From Klebsiella pneumoniae (GTDB taxonomy: Bacteria > Desulfobacterota > Binatia > UBA12015): a stretch of DNA of 64,000 bases. The stretch is taken from NCBI GenBank assembly GCA_945872365.1, contig CAMBZJ010000001.1:1-64000 (forward strand). The letters are read 5' to 3'. Below are positions 24,013 to 32,693 of the stretch, piece after piece. The first letter of the stretch is position 1. Each line of letters starts with the position of its first letter. A program made the translations under genes and the position numbers. The notes beneath the pieces are model-generated. The model searched no databases. It was not told the DNA's origin and worked only from the letters and a program-made list of their open reading frames with translations.

Positions 24013-27000
24013 TCAGTAGAGCGTCTGCCCGAAAGCGTCACCGGCCTCGCTCTGGTCGGGGACTCCCGGCGAGTTCTGCGTCCAGAACTGGACCGGGCCG
24101 GCTTCCGGCGCGGCCAGGCCGTAAGTCGAGCCGTAGAGAACCTGCACCGCCCCAGCGTCGGGATGCCCGTCGACGTCCCGGCCGGGAATGCCGATCGCCA
24201 GGTCCGGCGTCCGCACCAGGCCGCGGCCGTCGATCTCCTGATTCCGCCCGAAGTTCCAGGCCGTCAGGGCCTCCCCGAAACGATCCCCGGCCCGGCCCTC
24301 GCCGGACAGCGTGCGCTGCGCGGGGGCCTCGGCCGCGAGTCCGGCCGCCGTGCCGCGGAAGAGGAATACCGCTCCCGCGGCACGCTCCTCGCCGATCGTC
24401 TCGCCCGGGGCACCCACCGCGAGGTCGGCCTTCGCGTCGGCGTCGAAGTCGCCGGCCGCAAGCGAGCTGCCGAAGCCCGCGGCGACCGCGGTCGCCGCGG
24501 CAGCGGAGAGCGCCTCGGTACCCTGTCCGCTCAGGCTCGAACCGTTGCCGCGGAACACGTCGACGGAGCCGGCATCGCGCACCGAGTTCGGTGCATCCAC
24601 CGCGTCGAGATCCTCGCCCGGCACCCCGGCGGCGAGATCGCCGTGCTTGTCGCCGTCGAAGTCGCCGACGGCGACCGCCGCTCCGAACCAGTCCCCCTGC
24701 TCGGCGACCTCGGCCACATGGGGCACGTTCTGGTGCAGCAGGATGCTGCCGACGTCGGTCAGGCCCGTCGGCGAGCCGAAGAACACGCGCACCGCACCGG
24801 CCTCGGTCTGTCCGCCGATCGTCGCGAACGGCATTCCCACCACGAGTTCGCTGAAGGCGTCGTCGCTCACGCGTCCGGCCCCGAGCACGACGTCGCCGCG
24901 AAAGACGCCACCGCGGGATCTGCGCGCCCCTCGGACCTCGACCTGCTGCGGTGCGACACCCGCACCCAGACCACCCTTGGAGCCGAACAGGATCACGACC
25001 GGGACGATGTCCTCGCCGTCGCCCGCCACGCCCTCGACCGCGAGGTCGCCCGCACCGTCGCCGTTGAAGTCGCCCCAGACGAGCGAGTTGCCGATCGCCG
25101 GCGTCTGGCCGTCCGCGCGCGGCGGGAAGATCTCGTCGGCGCGCCAGGTCGCACTGCGCTCGCCGGTGAGACCACGCCCGCTGCCGTAGATCACCTGCAA
25201 CAAGCCGTACACCACCGACCCACCCGCCACCGACGTCTCTTCGCCTGGGGCCAAGACCGCGAGGTCGGAGTTGCCGTCCTGGTCGAAGTCGCCCGAGGCG
25301 AGCGCCGTTCCGAACTCGTCGCCCGACTCCGGGGTCTCGCCGAGCGGCGGCCCCTGCGTCCAGAATTGGGCGGTCGCATCGCTCGGCCCGCCCGGCAGCA
25401 CGATGCCCGGAACCGAGCCACCCGTGCTACCGATCGGCAGCGACCCGCCGTAGGCTCCGGCCGAGAGGCCGCTCGCCGAGCCGTAGATGACGGTTACGGC
25501 ACCGGCGTCGATGGCGACCCCGGTCGGTCTCCCGCCGACCGGTGCACCGGCCGGCAGGTCCTCGCGAGCGACCCCGATCGCGAGATCCGCGAAGCCGTCG
25601 CCGTTGAAGTCGCCGCGCGCAACGCCGGCGCTGCCGCCCGGGCCGGCCTGCGCACCGCGCAGCACGAGGCGCGGGGCCCGGGCCGGGGGGAACGCTCCCT
25701 CGCGGGAGAGGAAGTCGATCTCGCCGGGCGCGCTCTCGGTCGTCTTCTTCACGACCCAGCGCAGATTCGCCGGATCCGCGAGCACGTCGGCGGTCACGTT
25801 CCAGCCCACCACGCCCGAGGTCGACGGCGTGATGCCGACGAGCGCGGTCGGGATCACCCCGATCGCGCTCGTGGCACCGTTCCAGCGATCCGCGCCGCTG
25901 CAGTCGCGGTTTCCATTGGAGATGTCGGCGTCGATCGCGCACGCGATCGTCGCACCGGCGCCTGAGCCGGCGGTGATCTGGGCCGGCGGCACGCGCAGGA
26001 ACTTCCCGTTGCCCTCGGCGAACCGGATCGCCAGCTTGAACGCACCCAGCGGCTCGCCACCCGCCGCGAACGCACCGTCGTTGAAGGCCACGTCCACCTC
26101 GATCGTCGCCTGCTGCAGGCCGGAGAGGTCGACGCCGGCGAGACCCGGGAAGCCCAACACGACGCGGCGCGCGTCCTGGGCCGAGACGATGAGCAGCGGG
26201 TTCGCGCCCTCGTTCTTGTTGTTGTCGGACGTGCGGATCATCACGTCGGCGTTCGTCTCGAGCGTGCACTCGGTGAAGGGGCCGGGGACACACCGGCCGT
26301 CGAGGGGATTGCACGACGGCGCCGTGTGGCACTGGTCGACCGGGTTGCAGACCACGCCGCGGCACTCGGTGTCGCAGGCGTCGCCAACGCCGTCGCCGTC
26401 GACGTCGGCCTGGTCGGGATTGAAGACGTCCGGGCAGTTGTCGTCGCAGTCGGGGATGCCGTCGCCGTCCTGGTCGGACGCCCCGGTGTCGGCCGGGCAG
26501 GTGGCGCTCACGCCGTTGCAGCGCTCGGCCACATCGCAGACGTCGCCCGGGGCAGCCGGATTACAGATGGCGCCGGCCGGCTTCTTCGCGTCGGCGGGAC
26601 AAGCCTTGTTCGCGCCGTCGCAGAATTCAGCGACGTCGCAGGCGCCAGCACTCACGCGGCACTTCGCGGTCGCAGGCTTGACCGCGTCGGCCGGGCACGC
26701 CGCCGAAGTGCCCGTGCAGGCCTCGGCCTTGTCGCACTTTCCGTCGGCCTTGCGGCAGACGCTGCCGGTCGGCTTGAAGGCGTCGACCGGGCAATTGACG
26801 GAGGCGCCGTCGCACACCTCCGCGACGTCGCAATCTCCGGAGCCGGCACGGCAAATCGTCCCGGCCGAAGCGCGCACCTCCGCGGGGCAACTCGGCGATG
26901 TCCCGTCGCAGGCCTCGGCCACGTCGCACGGCCCCGCCTTCGTACGGCAGGTGTTGCCCCGGTTGCCGGGCGGGTGCAGGCAGCGGATCACCGTGAAATT

Positions 27001-27720
27001 GCCGGGTGGCCCCGAGGAGACGGCACCGCAGCGATCGAGCGTGCAAGGGTTGCCGTCGTCGTCGCAGGAGAGTCCGACCGGCTTGGAGCCGTTTGCCGGG
27101 CAGGACTTCGACGTGCCGTTGCAGGTCGCGGCGACCTCGCAGGAATTTTTCGGATCGTTGGCGCGGCACACGGTTCCAGCGGTCTTCAGGCGATCGATCG
27201 GACAGTTCTTGCTCGATCCGTCGCAGACCTCGACGGCATCACAGAGATCCGAGGCTGCGCGACAAATCGTGCCGCTCGGCTTTTTGCCGTCGCGACAGCT
27301 GCCCCGTCCGTCGCAGAAATCGTCGACGTCGCAGCTGCCGGAAGTGCTGCGGCACTTGGTCGAGGTGGCGGCGAATCCACCCGGACGGCACTCGAAGCCG
27401 ACGAGCGGGTTCTCCTCGTGACAATCGGGGCAGAGGAAGGTTCCGCAACCGATGGGACAGAAGCAGAGTTGGCCCGAACCGTCGTTCTTCACGCAGTTGG
27501 CGTCGTCGGAGAAGATCCCGATGCAACTACCCAGAGTGCAGGCGTTGCCGTCGCCGTCGTCGCAGGTCTGTCCCGCCGCGGTGCAGGCCGCGAACGAGCG
27601 GCTCGCGGTCCCGACGATGCAGCAGGAGAGCATGACGACCGCCACCACCAACGACCGCCACCGCCCGGGCCCGGCGGTCGGAACCCGGGGAGCGCCCTGT
27701 TTCCCGAACGGTCGGCTCAT
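24013..27720 (-). CDS. large secreted protein: disintegrin-like Cys repeats, thrombospondin type 3 calcium motifs and FG-GAP repeats
   Basis: The 1235-residue product has a signal peptide (about residues 20-44, ending SFAACT). Residues 123-413 hold eight repeats of about 32 residues with four Cys each, such as GTICRAASDLCDAVEVCDGS and CDVAEVCDGASVNCP. These closely resemble the C-terminal part of the ADAM/snake-venom disintegrin domain. A non-repeat insert lies at about 219-257. Residues 415-450 hold thrombospondin type 3 calcium loops (DQDGDGIPDCDDNC, DVDGDGVGDACD). Residues 490-690 form a jelly-roll-like DNRLRE-type region, and about 700-1235 hold five to seven FG-GAP/integrin-type repeats (GDFNGDGFADLAIG, GDFDQDGNSDLAV). 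No catalytic or membrane-anchor domain is seen. The start ATG 27720 has an AAGGAG site seven bases upstream. A role in adhesion or surface binding is inferred. Confidence 0.92.
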   Translation of the reverse strand: MSRPFGKQGAPRVPTAGPGRWRSLVVAVVMLSCCIVGTASRSFAACTAAGQTCDDGDGNACTLGSCIGIFSDDANCVKNDGSGQLCFCPIGCGTFLCPDCHEENPLVGFECRPGGFAATSTKCRSTSGSCDVDDFCDGRGSCRDGKKPSGTICRAASDLCDAVEVCDGSSKNCPIDRLKTAGTVCRANDPKNSCEVAATCNGTSKSCPANGSKPVGLSCDDDGNPCTLDRCGAVSSGPPGNFTVIRCLHPPGNRGNTCRTKAGPCDVAEACDGTSPSCPAEVRASAGTICRAGSGDCDVAEVCDGASVNCPVDAFKPTGSVCRKADGKCDKAEACTGTSAACPADAVKPATAKCRVSAGACDVAEFCDGANKACPADAKKPAGAICNPAAPGDVCDVAERCNGVSATCPADTGASDQDGDGIPDCDDNCPDVFNPDQADVDGDGVGDACDTECRGVVCNPVDQCHTAPSCNPLDGRCVPGPFTECTLETNADVMIRTSDNNKNEGANPLLIVSAQDARRVVLGFPGLAGVDLSGLQQATIEVDVAFNDGAFAAGGEPLGAFKLAIRFAEGNGKFLRVPPAQITAGSGAGATIACAIDADISNGNRDCSGADRWNGATSAIGVIPTALVGITPSTSGVVGWNVTADVLADPANLRWVVKKTTESAPGEIDFLSREGAFPPARAPRLVLRGAQAGPGGSAGVARGDFNGDGFADLAIGVAREDLPAGAPVGGRPTGVAIDAGAVTVIYGSASGLSAGAYGGSLPIGSTGGSVPGIVLPGGPSDATAQFWTQGPPLGETPESGDEFGTALASGDFDQDGNSDLAVLAPGEETSVAGGSVVYGLLQVIYGSGRGLTGERSATWRADEIFPPRADGQTPAIGNSLVWGDFNGDGAGDLAVEGVAGDGEDIVPVVILFGSKGGLGAGVAPQQVEVRGARRSRGGVFRGDVVLGAGRVSDDAFSELVVGMPFATIGGQTEAGAVRVFFGSPTGLTDVGSILLHQNVPHVAEVAEQGDWFGAAVAVGDFDGDKHGDLAAGVPGEDLDAVDAPNSVRDAGSVDVFRGNGSSLSGQGTEALSAAAATAVAAGFGSSLAAGDFDADAKADLAVGAPGETIGEERAAGAVFLFRGTAAGLAAEAPAQRTLSGEGRAGDRFGEALTAWNFGRNQEIDGRGLVRTPDLAIGIPGRDVDGHPDAGAVQVLYGSTYGLAAPEAGPVQFWTQNSPGVPDQSEAGDAFGQTLY

Positions 27721-27794
27721 CGCAAACTCCTTCGCCAAGGCCCGCCGATGCGGACGAATTCGCTGTTTTTCATGCAATGCGGCCGCGGCGCCTG

Positions 27795-29357
27795 TCAACT
27801 CCCGCCGACCCCGTCCGCAGCTCGGAGCCAGTTCCACCCGGGTTGCGCCGAGGCGAAGCCCCTGAGCAGGACGAGATCGGCGGGTGCCCCGGCGGAGGGC
27901 GCCGGCACGGGTTCCGCCCGAAGTCGGCGCGGCGCCTCCGTCGAGACCTGCCAGGCCTCGGACGGTGCGAGCGCCTCCGCGAGGCCGACCGGTTCGCCTT
28001 GCGCGGTCCGCCGGGTCGTCATCGCCACCAGCGCCTCGACCGGGTCGAGCGGCCCCACCGGCGCGTCGCTGCCCACGGCCACCAGAACCCCGGCTTCCCG
28101 CAGGGTCCGCAACGGGTAGAGCCACGGCCACAGGGCCTCCTCCACCTCGCGCCGGTACTTCGAGCCACGCGTCCGCAGAAAGCCCGGCTGGGTGACCACG
28201 GCGACCCCGGCCGCGGCGATCCGCCGCGCGAGTTCCGGCGGGCAGAGCGAGGCGTGCTCGATGCGATCGGGAACCGCGCCAACGGGTGCTGCCGCTTGCG
28301 CCCCCGGTGAGGTCGCGCTGGGCGCGAGTCGGCGCGGCGCCCGGTCGAGTACCTCGATCACCCGCGCGACCACGTCGGGTTCCACCGCGTGGACGGCGAT
28401 CGGCAGGCCCGCGCGCCGCGCACGCTGCACCGCCGCGGCGAAGCCGGGCGCGGCGGCCTCGTCCGCGTCGTGCGCGAAGAGCTTCACGCCGACGATCTCG
28501 ACCATGCCCGCCGCGGCCTCGCGCGCCGCCGACGCCAGGTCGGCATCGGGTACGAACACGCGCACCCGCTGCCGCACGTCGCCTCGCGCCACCGCCTCGG
28601 CGAGCAACGCCACGCGGACCGGGTCGTTGCTGCCGGTGACTTCGTCGAGGCAGGTGACGCAGCGACGCGCTAGCCATTCGCTCGCCGCACGCAGCCCCTC
28701 TCGCAAGGCCGCCGGATCGTGGGGACCGAGTGCCGCGGTGAACGCCGTCTCGCGACCGAATACCGCACTCGATCGCTCCCCGAGACCCGCGTCCCCGGCA
28801 GCCTCGCCCCGGTCCGTCTCGCCGAGAGCCTCGGCGAGACGCAGGCGCGCCGCGGAGTTGAGCATCGAGGCATGCCGCGTCGCGTGGCGCAGGCGCAGGG
28901 GACGCGCGCGTACGGCACGGTCGAGCTCCGCGACGGTGGGGAAGCGGCCTTCGACGAGGCGCGTCTCCTCGAAGCCCGAGACCCGCAACCAGGAGTCCGG
29001 ATCGCCCCGTCGGGCGAGTGCGCCCAACCGTTCGAGCAGGCTCTCGATCGAGCCGGGGTGGTCAGACGCGAGGTCGCGCCCCGACAGCGAGGCCGCCGTG
29101 GCGACGAGGTGCAGGTGACAGTCGGAGAGCCCGGGCACCACGATCGCGTCGGCTCCGCCGAGGACTGGTACCTCGCGCCGACTCTCTCGACGATCCGCGT
29201 CGAATGCGGTGACCGCTCGGACGAGGCCGGCGCGCACCTCGAACCGGAGGGGAGAGCCCGGCGAGAGCGCGCCGTCGGCTGCCCCGAAGAGCCAGCGGCC
29301 AACGACGTCGACGTCGGCGCGACGAAACATCAAGAGCGGAGATCCGCCTCGCTGCAT
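27795..29357 (-). CDS. amidohydrolase-superfamily metal-dependent hydrolase (amidohydrolase_3 type)
   Basis: The 520-residue product has the metal motif VVPGLSDCHLHLVATA (HxH), an internal Lys candidate in VEIVGVKLFAH, a His in PIAVHAVEPDV and the Asp motif VAVGSDAPVGPLDP. These are the four to five metal-site elements of the fold. It resembles the YtcJ/N-acyl-D-amino-acid-deacylase-type branch, where substrates vary widely; none can be assigned. ATG 29330 is an alternative start. It precedes the Cys-repeat gene on the same strand by 74 bases and follows a desulfoferrodoxin-like mini-gene. Confidence 0.85.
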   Translation of the reverse strand: MQRGGSPLLMFRRADVDVVGRWLFGAADGALSPGSPLRFEVRAGLVRAVTAFDADRRESRREVPVLGGADAIVVPGLSDCHLHLVATAASLSGRDLASDHPGSIESLLERLGALARRGDPDSWLRVSGFEETRLVEGRFPTVAELDRAVRARPLRLRHATRHASMLNSAARLRLAEALGETDRGEAAGDAGLGERSSAVFGRETAFTAALGPHDPAALREGLRAASEWLARRCVTCLDEVTGSNDPVRVALLAEAVARGDVRQRVRVFVPDADLASAAREAAAGMVEIVGVKLFAHDADEAAAPGFAAAVQRARRAGLPIAVHAVEPDVVARVIEVLDRAPRRLAPSATSPGAQAAAPVGAVPDRIEHASLCPPELARRIAAAGVAVVTQPGFLRTRGSKYRREVEEALWPWLYPLRTLREAGVLVAVGSDAPVGPLDPVEALVAMTTRRTAQGEPVGLAEALAPSEAWQVSTEAPRRLRAEPVPAPSAGAPADLVLLRGFASAQPGWNWLRAADGVGGS

Positions 29358-29436
29358 CGTGTCGCGGCACGACGGTCAGGCCGGGCCCTCGGAGGCTTCC
29401 GGCGCTGCGCCGACGCGCCACTCGCCGGTGTCGCGA

Positions 29437-29580
29437 TCAATCCGACGACGGCAGCGGCTTGGCCTCCTTCAGCTTCATGTCGGCACCGCAGCACTGGATG
29501 CCGCCGGCGCCCGCCTTGTTGCACAGAGCCTCGGTGCCGCAGCTTTCGCAGATGTACCGCTTGCCCAGGGTGTTGCTCAT
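29437..29580 (-). CDS. desulfoferrodoxin N-domain mini-protein (47 residues)
   Basis: The product has Cys11/Cys14 (YICESCGTEAL) and Cys30/Cys31 (IQCCGADMKLKE), the same positions as in the 39-residue protein at 20615-20734, plus an extra Cys20. It fits the FeS4 desulforedoxin-like domain of desulfoferrodoxin, without the superoxide-reductase domain. A GGAG-type site lies about 10 bases upstream. It is encoded between ygfZ and the amidohydrolase on the same strand. A role as a small redox or metal-handling protein is inferred. Confidence 0.85.
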   Translation of the reverse strand: MSNTLGKRYICESCGTEALCNKAGAGGIQCCGADMKLKEAKPLPSSD

Positions 29581-29619
29581 CTTCGTATCGCTCCTGCTCC
29601 CGGACACTTGGCGCGTCCG

Positions 29620-30648
29620 TCATGTCGCTTCCGGCCGCCCGGCGACGGCCGCCTCGATCGGGCCGCTCTCGGTCTCGATCGCGAGTGCGGTTCCCGGCTC
29701 CGCCGACTCCCGCCGGATGCGCGCGAGCATGACGACCCCCTGCTCGCTCGGCAAGCAAATCGCGCTCGAAATCCGTCCGACCTCGCGATCCCCCTGGCGT
29801 ACCGCCGCTCCGCGGAGGATCGTGCCCCCAACCGGGGCGCGAAGCCCGACCACGAGCCAGTTGACATGGCCGCGCGCGGCCACCCGTTCCACGACCTCCT
29901 GCCCGAGGTAGCAACCCTTGCGGTAGGAGATCGCGTGGGCGAGCGAGGGGACCTCGGCGGCGAGCGTCGTCTCGTCGAAGTCGACGCCTTCGAGCGCGAT
30001 CCCGTCGGCGATGCGACCTGCCTCGAGCGCGCCGAGGCCGACCGGGCGTGCACCGCGGTCAGCCAACCGCCCGATCAACTCGTCGCAGCAGGAGTCATCG
30101 TCGGTCCAGAGGGCGAAGCCGTCGGCCGGGTCGACCCCACGGCGCACGACGCGCGCCGGCACTTCGGCGACTTCGAGGACGACGTGCCCGCCGGGTGCGA
30201 GCCGCGCGAGCCGCGCCGAGAACGTGCCTTCGGCGTCGTCCGCAACCGCCCGGGCGAGGACTTCGGCGGCGCGCAGCCCGAGCAGCGCCACCGCGCAAGT
30301 TGCCGGTTCGTCGAACTCGACGTCGTCGGCGACGACGAAGCGCTCGAGTGCTGCGCGCACCCGCGGGCGGGCCTGCCGGGCGACGTCGAGCAGGATCTCC
30401 TCCTGCGCCACCATCACCCCGAGTTCGCCGACGATGCGCCCCTGCTCGTTCAGGAGCAGGGCCCTGCTCCCCTGCCCGGGCACGAGCTTCGCGACCTCGT
30501 TGCTCAGCATGCCCTGCAGGAACGAGCCCCGGTCCGCACCGGTCACGACCAGCAGCGCGCGCTCCGGCCGGGCGGCGACGGCTGCGTCGTTGCGCAGTGC
30601 CCGGAGATCCGCCGCGAGAGGGTTTCCGTCGGTTGCATCGCCGGGCAT
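29620..30648 (-). CDS. ygfZ: YgfZ/GcvT-family folate-binding protein
   Basis: YgfZ uses tetrahydrofolate to support repair or assembly of certain Fe-S enzymes (for example MiaB). The 342-residue protein carries the diagnostic KGCYLGQEVVER motif with its Cys and the GRIVGELGVMV and LLGLRAAEVL features of the GcvT fold. A C-terminal beta-barrel domain follows. The start is taken at ATG 30648. The presumed mini-protein downstream and this gene may share a transcript. Confidence 0.93.
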   Translation of the reverse strand: MPGDATDGNPLAADLRALRNDAAVAARPERALLVVTGADRGSFLQGMLSNEVAKLVPGQGSRALLLNEQGRIVGELGVMVAQEEILLDVARQARPRVRAALERFVVADDVEFDEPATCAVALLGLRAAEVLARAVADDAEGTFSARLARLAPGGHVVLEVAEVPARVVRRGVDPADGFALWTDDDSCCDELIGRLADRGARPVGLGALEAGRIADGIALEGVDFDETTLAAEVPSLAHAISYRKGCYLGQEVVERVAARGHVNWLVVGLRAPVGGTILRGAAVRQGDREVGRISSAICLPSEQGVVMLARIRRESAEPGTALAIETESGPIEAAVAGRPEAT

Positions 30649-30693
30649 GGCGTCGGCCTAGCAGAGCCCGCCTCCTGCGTGCCAGATTCGCCC

Positions 30694-31054
30694 ATGGCCT
30701 ACACCGACATCTCCTACCGCGTCGCCGAGTCGACCGCCTGGATCACGATCGAGCGCCCTGAGGTGAAAAACGCCTTCCGACCCGAGACCGTGGACGAACT
30801 CGTCGCGGCCTTTCACGCCGCATGGCGCGATCGCACCGTCGCCGTCGCCGTCCTCTCGGGCGCGAACGACACCTTCTGCTCCGGCGGCGACCAATCCGGG
30901 CGCGACGTCCACGGATATGGGGACCGCCCCGGCATCGGTCTCGACATGGCCGGACTCCACGGCGCGCTGCGCGGGATTCCCAAGCCGGTGATCGCGATGG
31001 TGGACGGCTTCGCGATCGGCGGCGCCCCCCGACTTCACCCGCTTCCGCCGCTGA
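30694..31054 (+). pseudogene. BadI/MenB-like crotonase gene, internally deleted
   Basis: The frame starts with an intact crotonase N-terminus (ATG 30694) and contains FCSGGDQSGRD (residues 61-71) and PKPVIAMVDGFAIGG (about residues 97-110), typical of BadI (2-ketocyclohexanecarboxyl-CoA hydrolase) and MenB. At about 31024 homology stops. Reading in a different frame, RRPPDFTRFRR then appears and ends at the TGA at 31052-31054, matching the C-terminal tail of the same family. About 130-150 central codons, including the second catalytic half, are missing, and the frame is shifted. The remaining open frame runs into the convergent aldolase gene and is not functional. This may be a real deletion or an assembly collapse. 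Confidence 0.85.
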
Positions 31055-31064
31055 CGCCGCCCAC

Positions 31065-31898
31065 TCACTGCCCTGCGATCACCTGCGCCGCCGCCTCCGG
31101 CGAAGCCCCGCCGTGCACGATCTGCATGAAGGCCCGCGTCATCCCGGCCGGGTCGCGGTGCTGGATGATGTTGCGCCCGTAGACGATCCCCGCAGCCCCC
31201 GCCCGCATCACCGCGTGGGTCCGCCGCAGGATCTCGTCCTCCGACGCCTTGCCGCCGCCGCGCACGAGCAACGGTCGTCCGCCGCAAAGCTCGACGATAC
31301 CGGGCAGGTCCGCCGGATCGTCGGTCGGATCCGCCTTGATCACGTCGGCGCCGAGTTCGACGGCCTGTCGGACGAGCGCACCGATGCGGGCCGGGTCGCC
31401 GTCGGTCGCGAGCCCGCCGGCGGCGCCGAGCTTCATCGCGAGCGGTTCGACCATGAGCGGCATCCCGTAACGCACGCACTCCGGTGCGATCCGGACCAGG
31501 TTGGCGACGCATTGTCTGTGGAGATCGGCATGCCCCGGGACCCACAACAGGAAGACGACGACGCAGGCTGCGTCGTGTCGCAGCGCCGTCTCCACCGGGG
31601 CGCCGACCAGGTCGCAGAAGAGTGGCGCGGCGAGCGTCGCACCGTAGACGTTCGTCACGTCGACCCGCAGGACGAGTGCGGGCTTCGAACGCCCGGGTCG
31701 CGACTGCAGCAGCCCGGCGTGGCCGGGTCCGAGTTGAACCGCGTCGGGGGCCGCCCGCACGACCGTCTCGACCGCACGCGCCATGTCCTCGATCCCGGGC
31801 AGAAAGCCCGGCTCGTTGAATACCCCGTGGTCGATCGCGACGTCGAGGCAGCGACCATCGTCGCCGAGCAGGCGAGCCAGCCGGGCAGCGCCGCTCAC
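31065..31898 (-). CDS. class I aldolase, DhnA/LsrF/FbaB type
   Basis: The 277-residue product is a TIM-barrel aldolase of the DhnA/class I fructose-bisphosphate aldolase group. It has the LDVAIDHGVFN motif, a Schiff-base lysine candidate in GADVIKADPTDD and a phosphate-binding RGGGKASEDEILRR, then GIVYGRNIIQH. Substrates in this group include fructose bisphosphate, 3-deoxy-heptulosonate precursors and autoinducer-2 phosphate. GTG 31898 overlaps the stop of the upstream thioredoxin-fold gene (GTGA). The frame runs open for about 600 bases upstream of this start, but without family signal. Confidence 0.88.
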   Translation of the reverse strand: MSGAARLARLLGDDGRCLDVAIDHGVFNEPGFLPGIEDMARAVETVVRAAPDAVQLGPGHAGLLQSRPGRSKPALVLRVDVTNVYGATLAAPLFCDLVGAPVETALRHDAACVVVFLLWVPGHADLHRQCVANLVRIAPECVRYGMPLMVEPLAMKLGAAGGLATDGDPARIGALVRQAVELGADVIKADPTDDPADLPGIVELCGGRPLLVRGGGKASEDEILRRTHAVMRAGAAGIVYGRNIIQHRDPAGMTRAFMQIVHGGASPEAAAQVIAGQ

Positions 31899-32638
31899 GA
31901 CGCCGGTCCGGCGGATGCGGCCGACGCCGAACGCACGCGGCCGTCGATCGCGTAGGTCAGGTCGAGATAGGCGACGATGTCCGCCGACTCGAACATCGAC
32001 ACCCCGGTATTCGGATCGTGCAACCATGGCACCTGCATCCTGCCCGAGCGCGCGACGAAGGCCTCGCGCGACGGGCTGCCCTTCGCGACGTTGTGAAGGA
32101 TGTAGGGAAGTTCGAGCGAGCACAGCGCCTCGCGCACGAGTCGGCAGTAGGGCGAGGCCTCGAAGCTCCACAACTCGAGTTCCTCGCGCGGCTCGCGCGA
32201 CGGCCGGGCGAAGCCGCCCGCACCCGGTCGCCAGGCCGAGGCGAGCGCCGCAGTCGCCGTCGAGAGTGGCCCTATCGAGAGCTGCCAGGGCATGTTGCCG
32301 TCGCCGTAGGTCGCGAACAGGTAGCGCACGATCTCCTCGGACTCGTACATCGATCGCCCCGTGTTCGGATCGTCGAGCCACGGGAACTGCAGCTTGCCGC
32401 CACGCTTCGCGAGGACCGGCCGAAAGCGCTGCCCGCCCTTCGGGCAGGGGTAGACGACGGCTTCGAGGTCCAGCATCGAGAGCGCGTCGCGCACCTTGCG
32501 ACAGAACGGACACGCTTCGAACTCGAAGATCTCGAGCATACGTTCCGGACGTCTACCGAGGCGGCCGACGGAGAGGCCCGCACCGAGGCGGGCGGCCGAA
32601 GCCGCGAATGAGGTGGCGAGGTCGATCGTGCGGTTCAT
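31895..32638 (-). CDS. protein with two tandem glutathione S-transferase N-terminal (thioredoxin-fold) domains
   Basis: The 247-residue product carries two copies of the GST_N/glutaredoxin-like fold. The first has a CPFC redox motif (Cys43-Cys46) and WLDDPNTGRSMYES. The second has SPYC (only Cys165 left) and WLHDPNTGVSMFES, so it is a recognisable duplicate that lost the N-terminal Cys. No GST C-terminal helical domain is seen, so glutathione conjugation is unlikely. Thiol-disulfide or reductase function is inferred. ATG 32638 has a GGAGGAG site 5 bases upstream. It lies in the trmFO-glnE-ilvE operon. Confidence 0.87.
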   Translation of the reverse strand: MNRTIDLATSFAASAARLGAGLSVGRLGRRPERMLEIFEFEACPFCRKVRDALSMLDLEAVVYPCPKGGQRFRPVLAKRGGKLQFPWLDDPNTGRSMYESEEIVRYLFATYGDGNMPWQLSIGPLSTATAALASAWRPGAGGFARPSREPREELELWSFEASPYCRLVREALCSLELPYILHNVAKGSPSREAFVARSGRMQVPWLHDPNTGVSMFESADIVAYLDLTYAIDGRVRSASAASAGPAS

Positions 32639-32693
32639 CGGTCTCCTCCGCGACCGGCGGACCATGCATGGGTCCGGTCCCGATCGCCCGCCG

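Noticed and set aside
26326..28119. 597-codon plus-strand frame antisense to the Cys-repeat protein
   Set aside because: The minus-strand protein has a signal peptide, regular Cys repeats and FG-GAP motifs; the plus frame is a low-complexity shadow.
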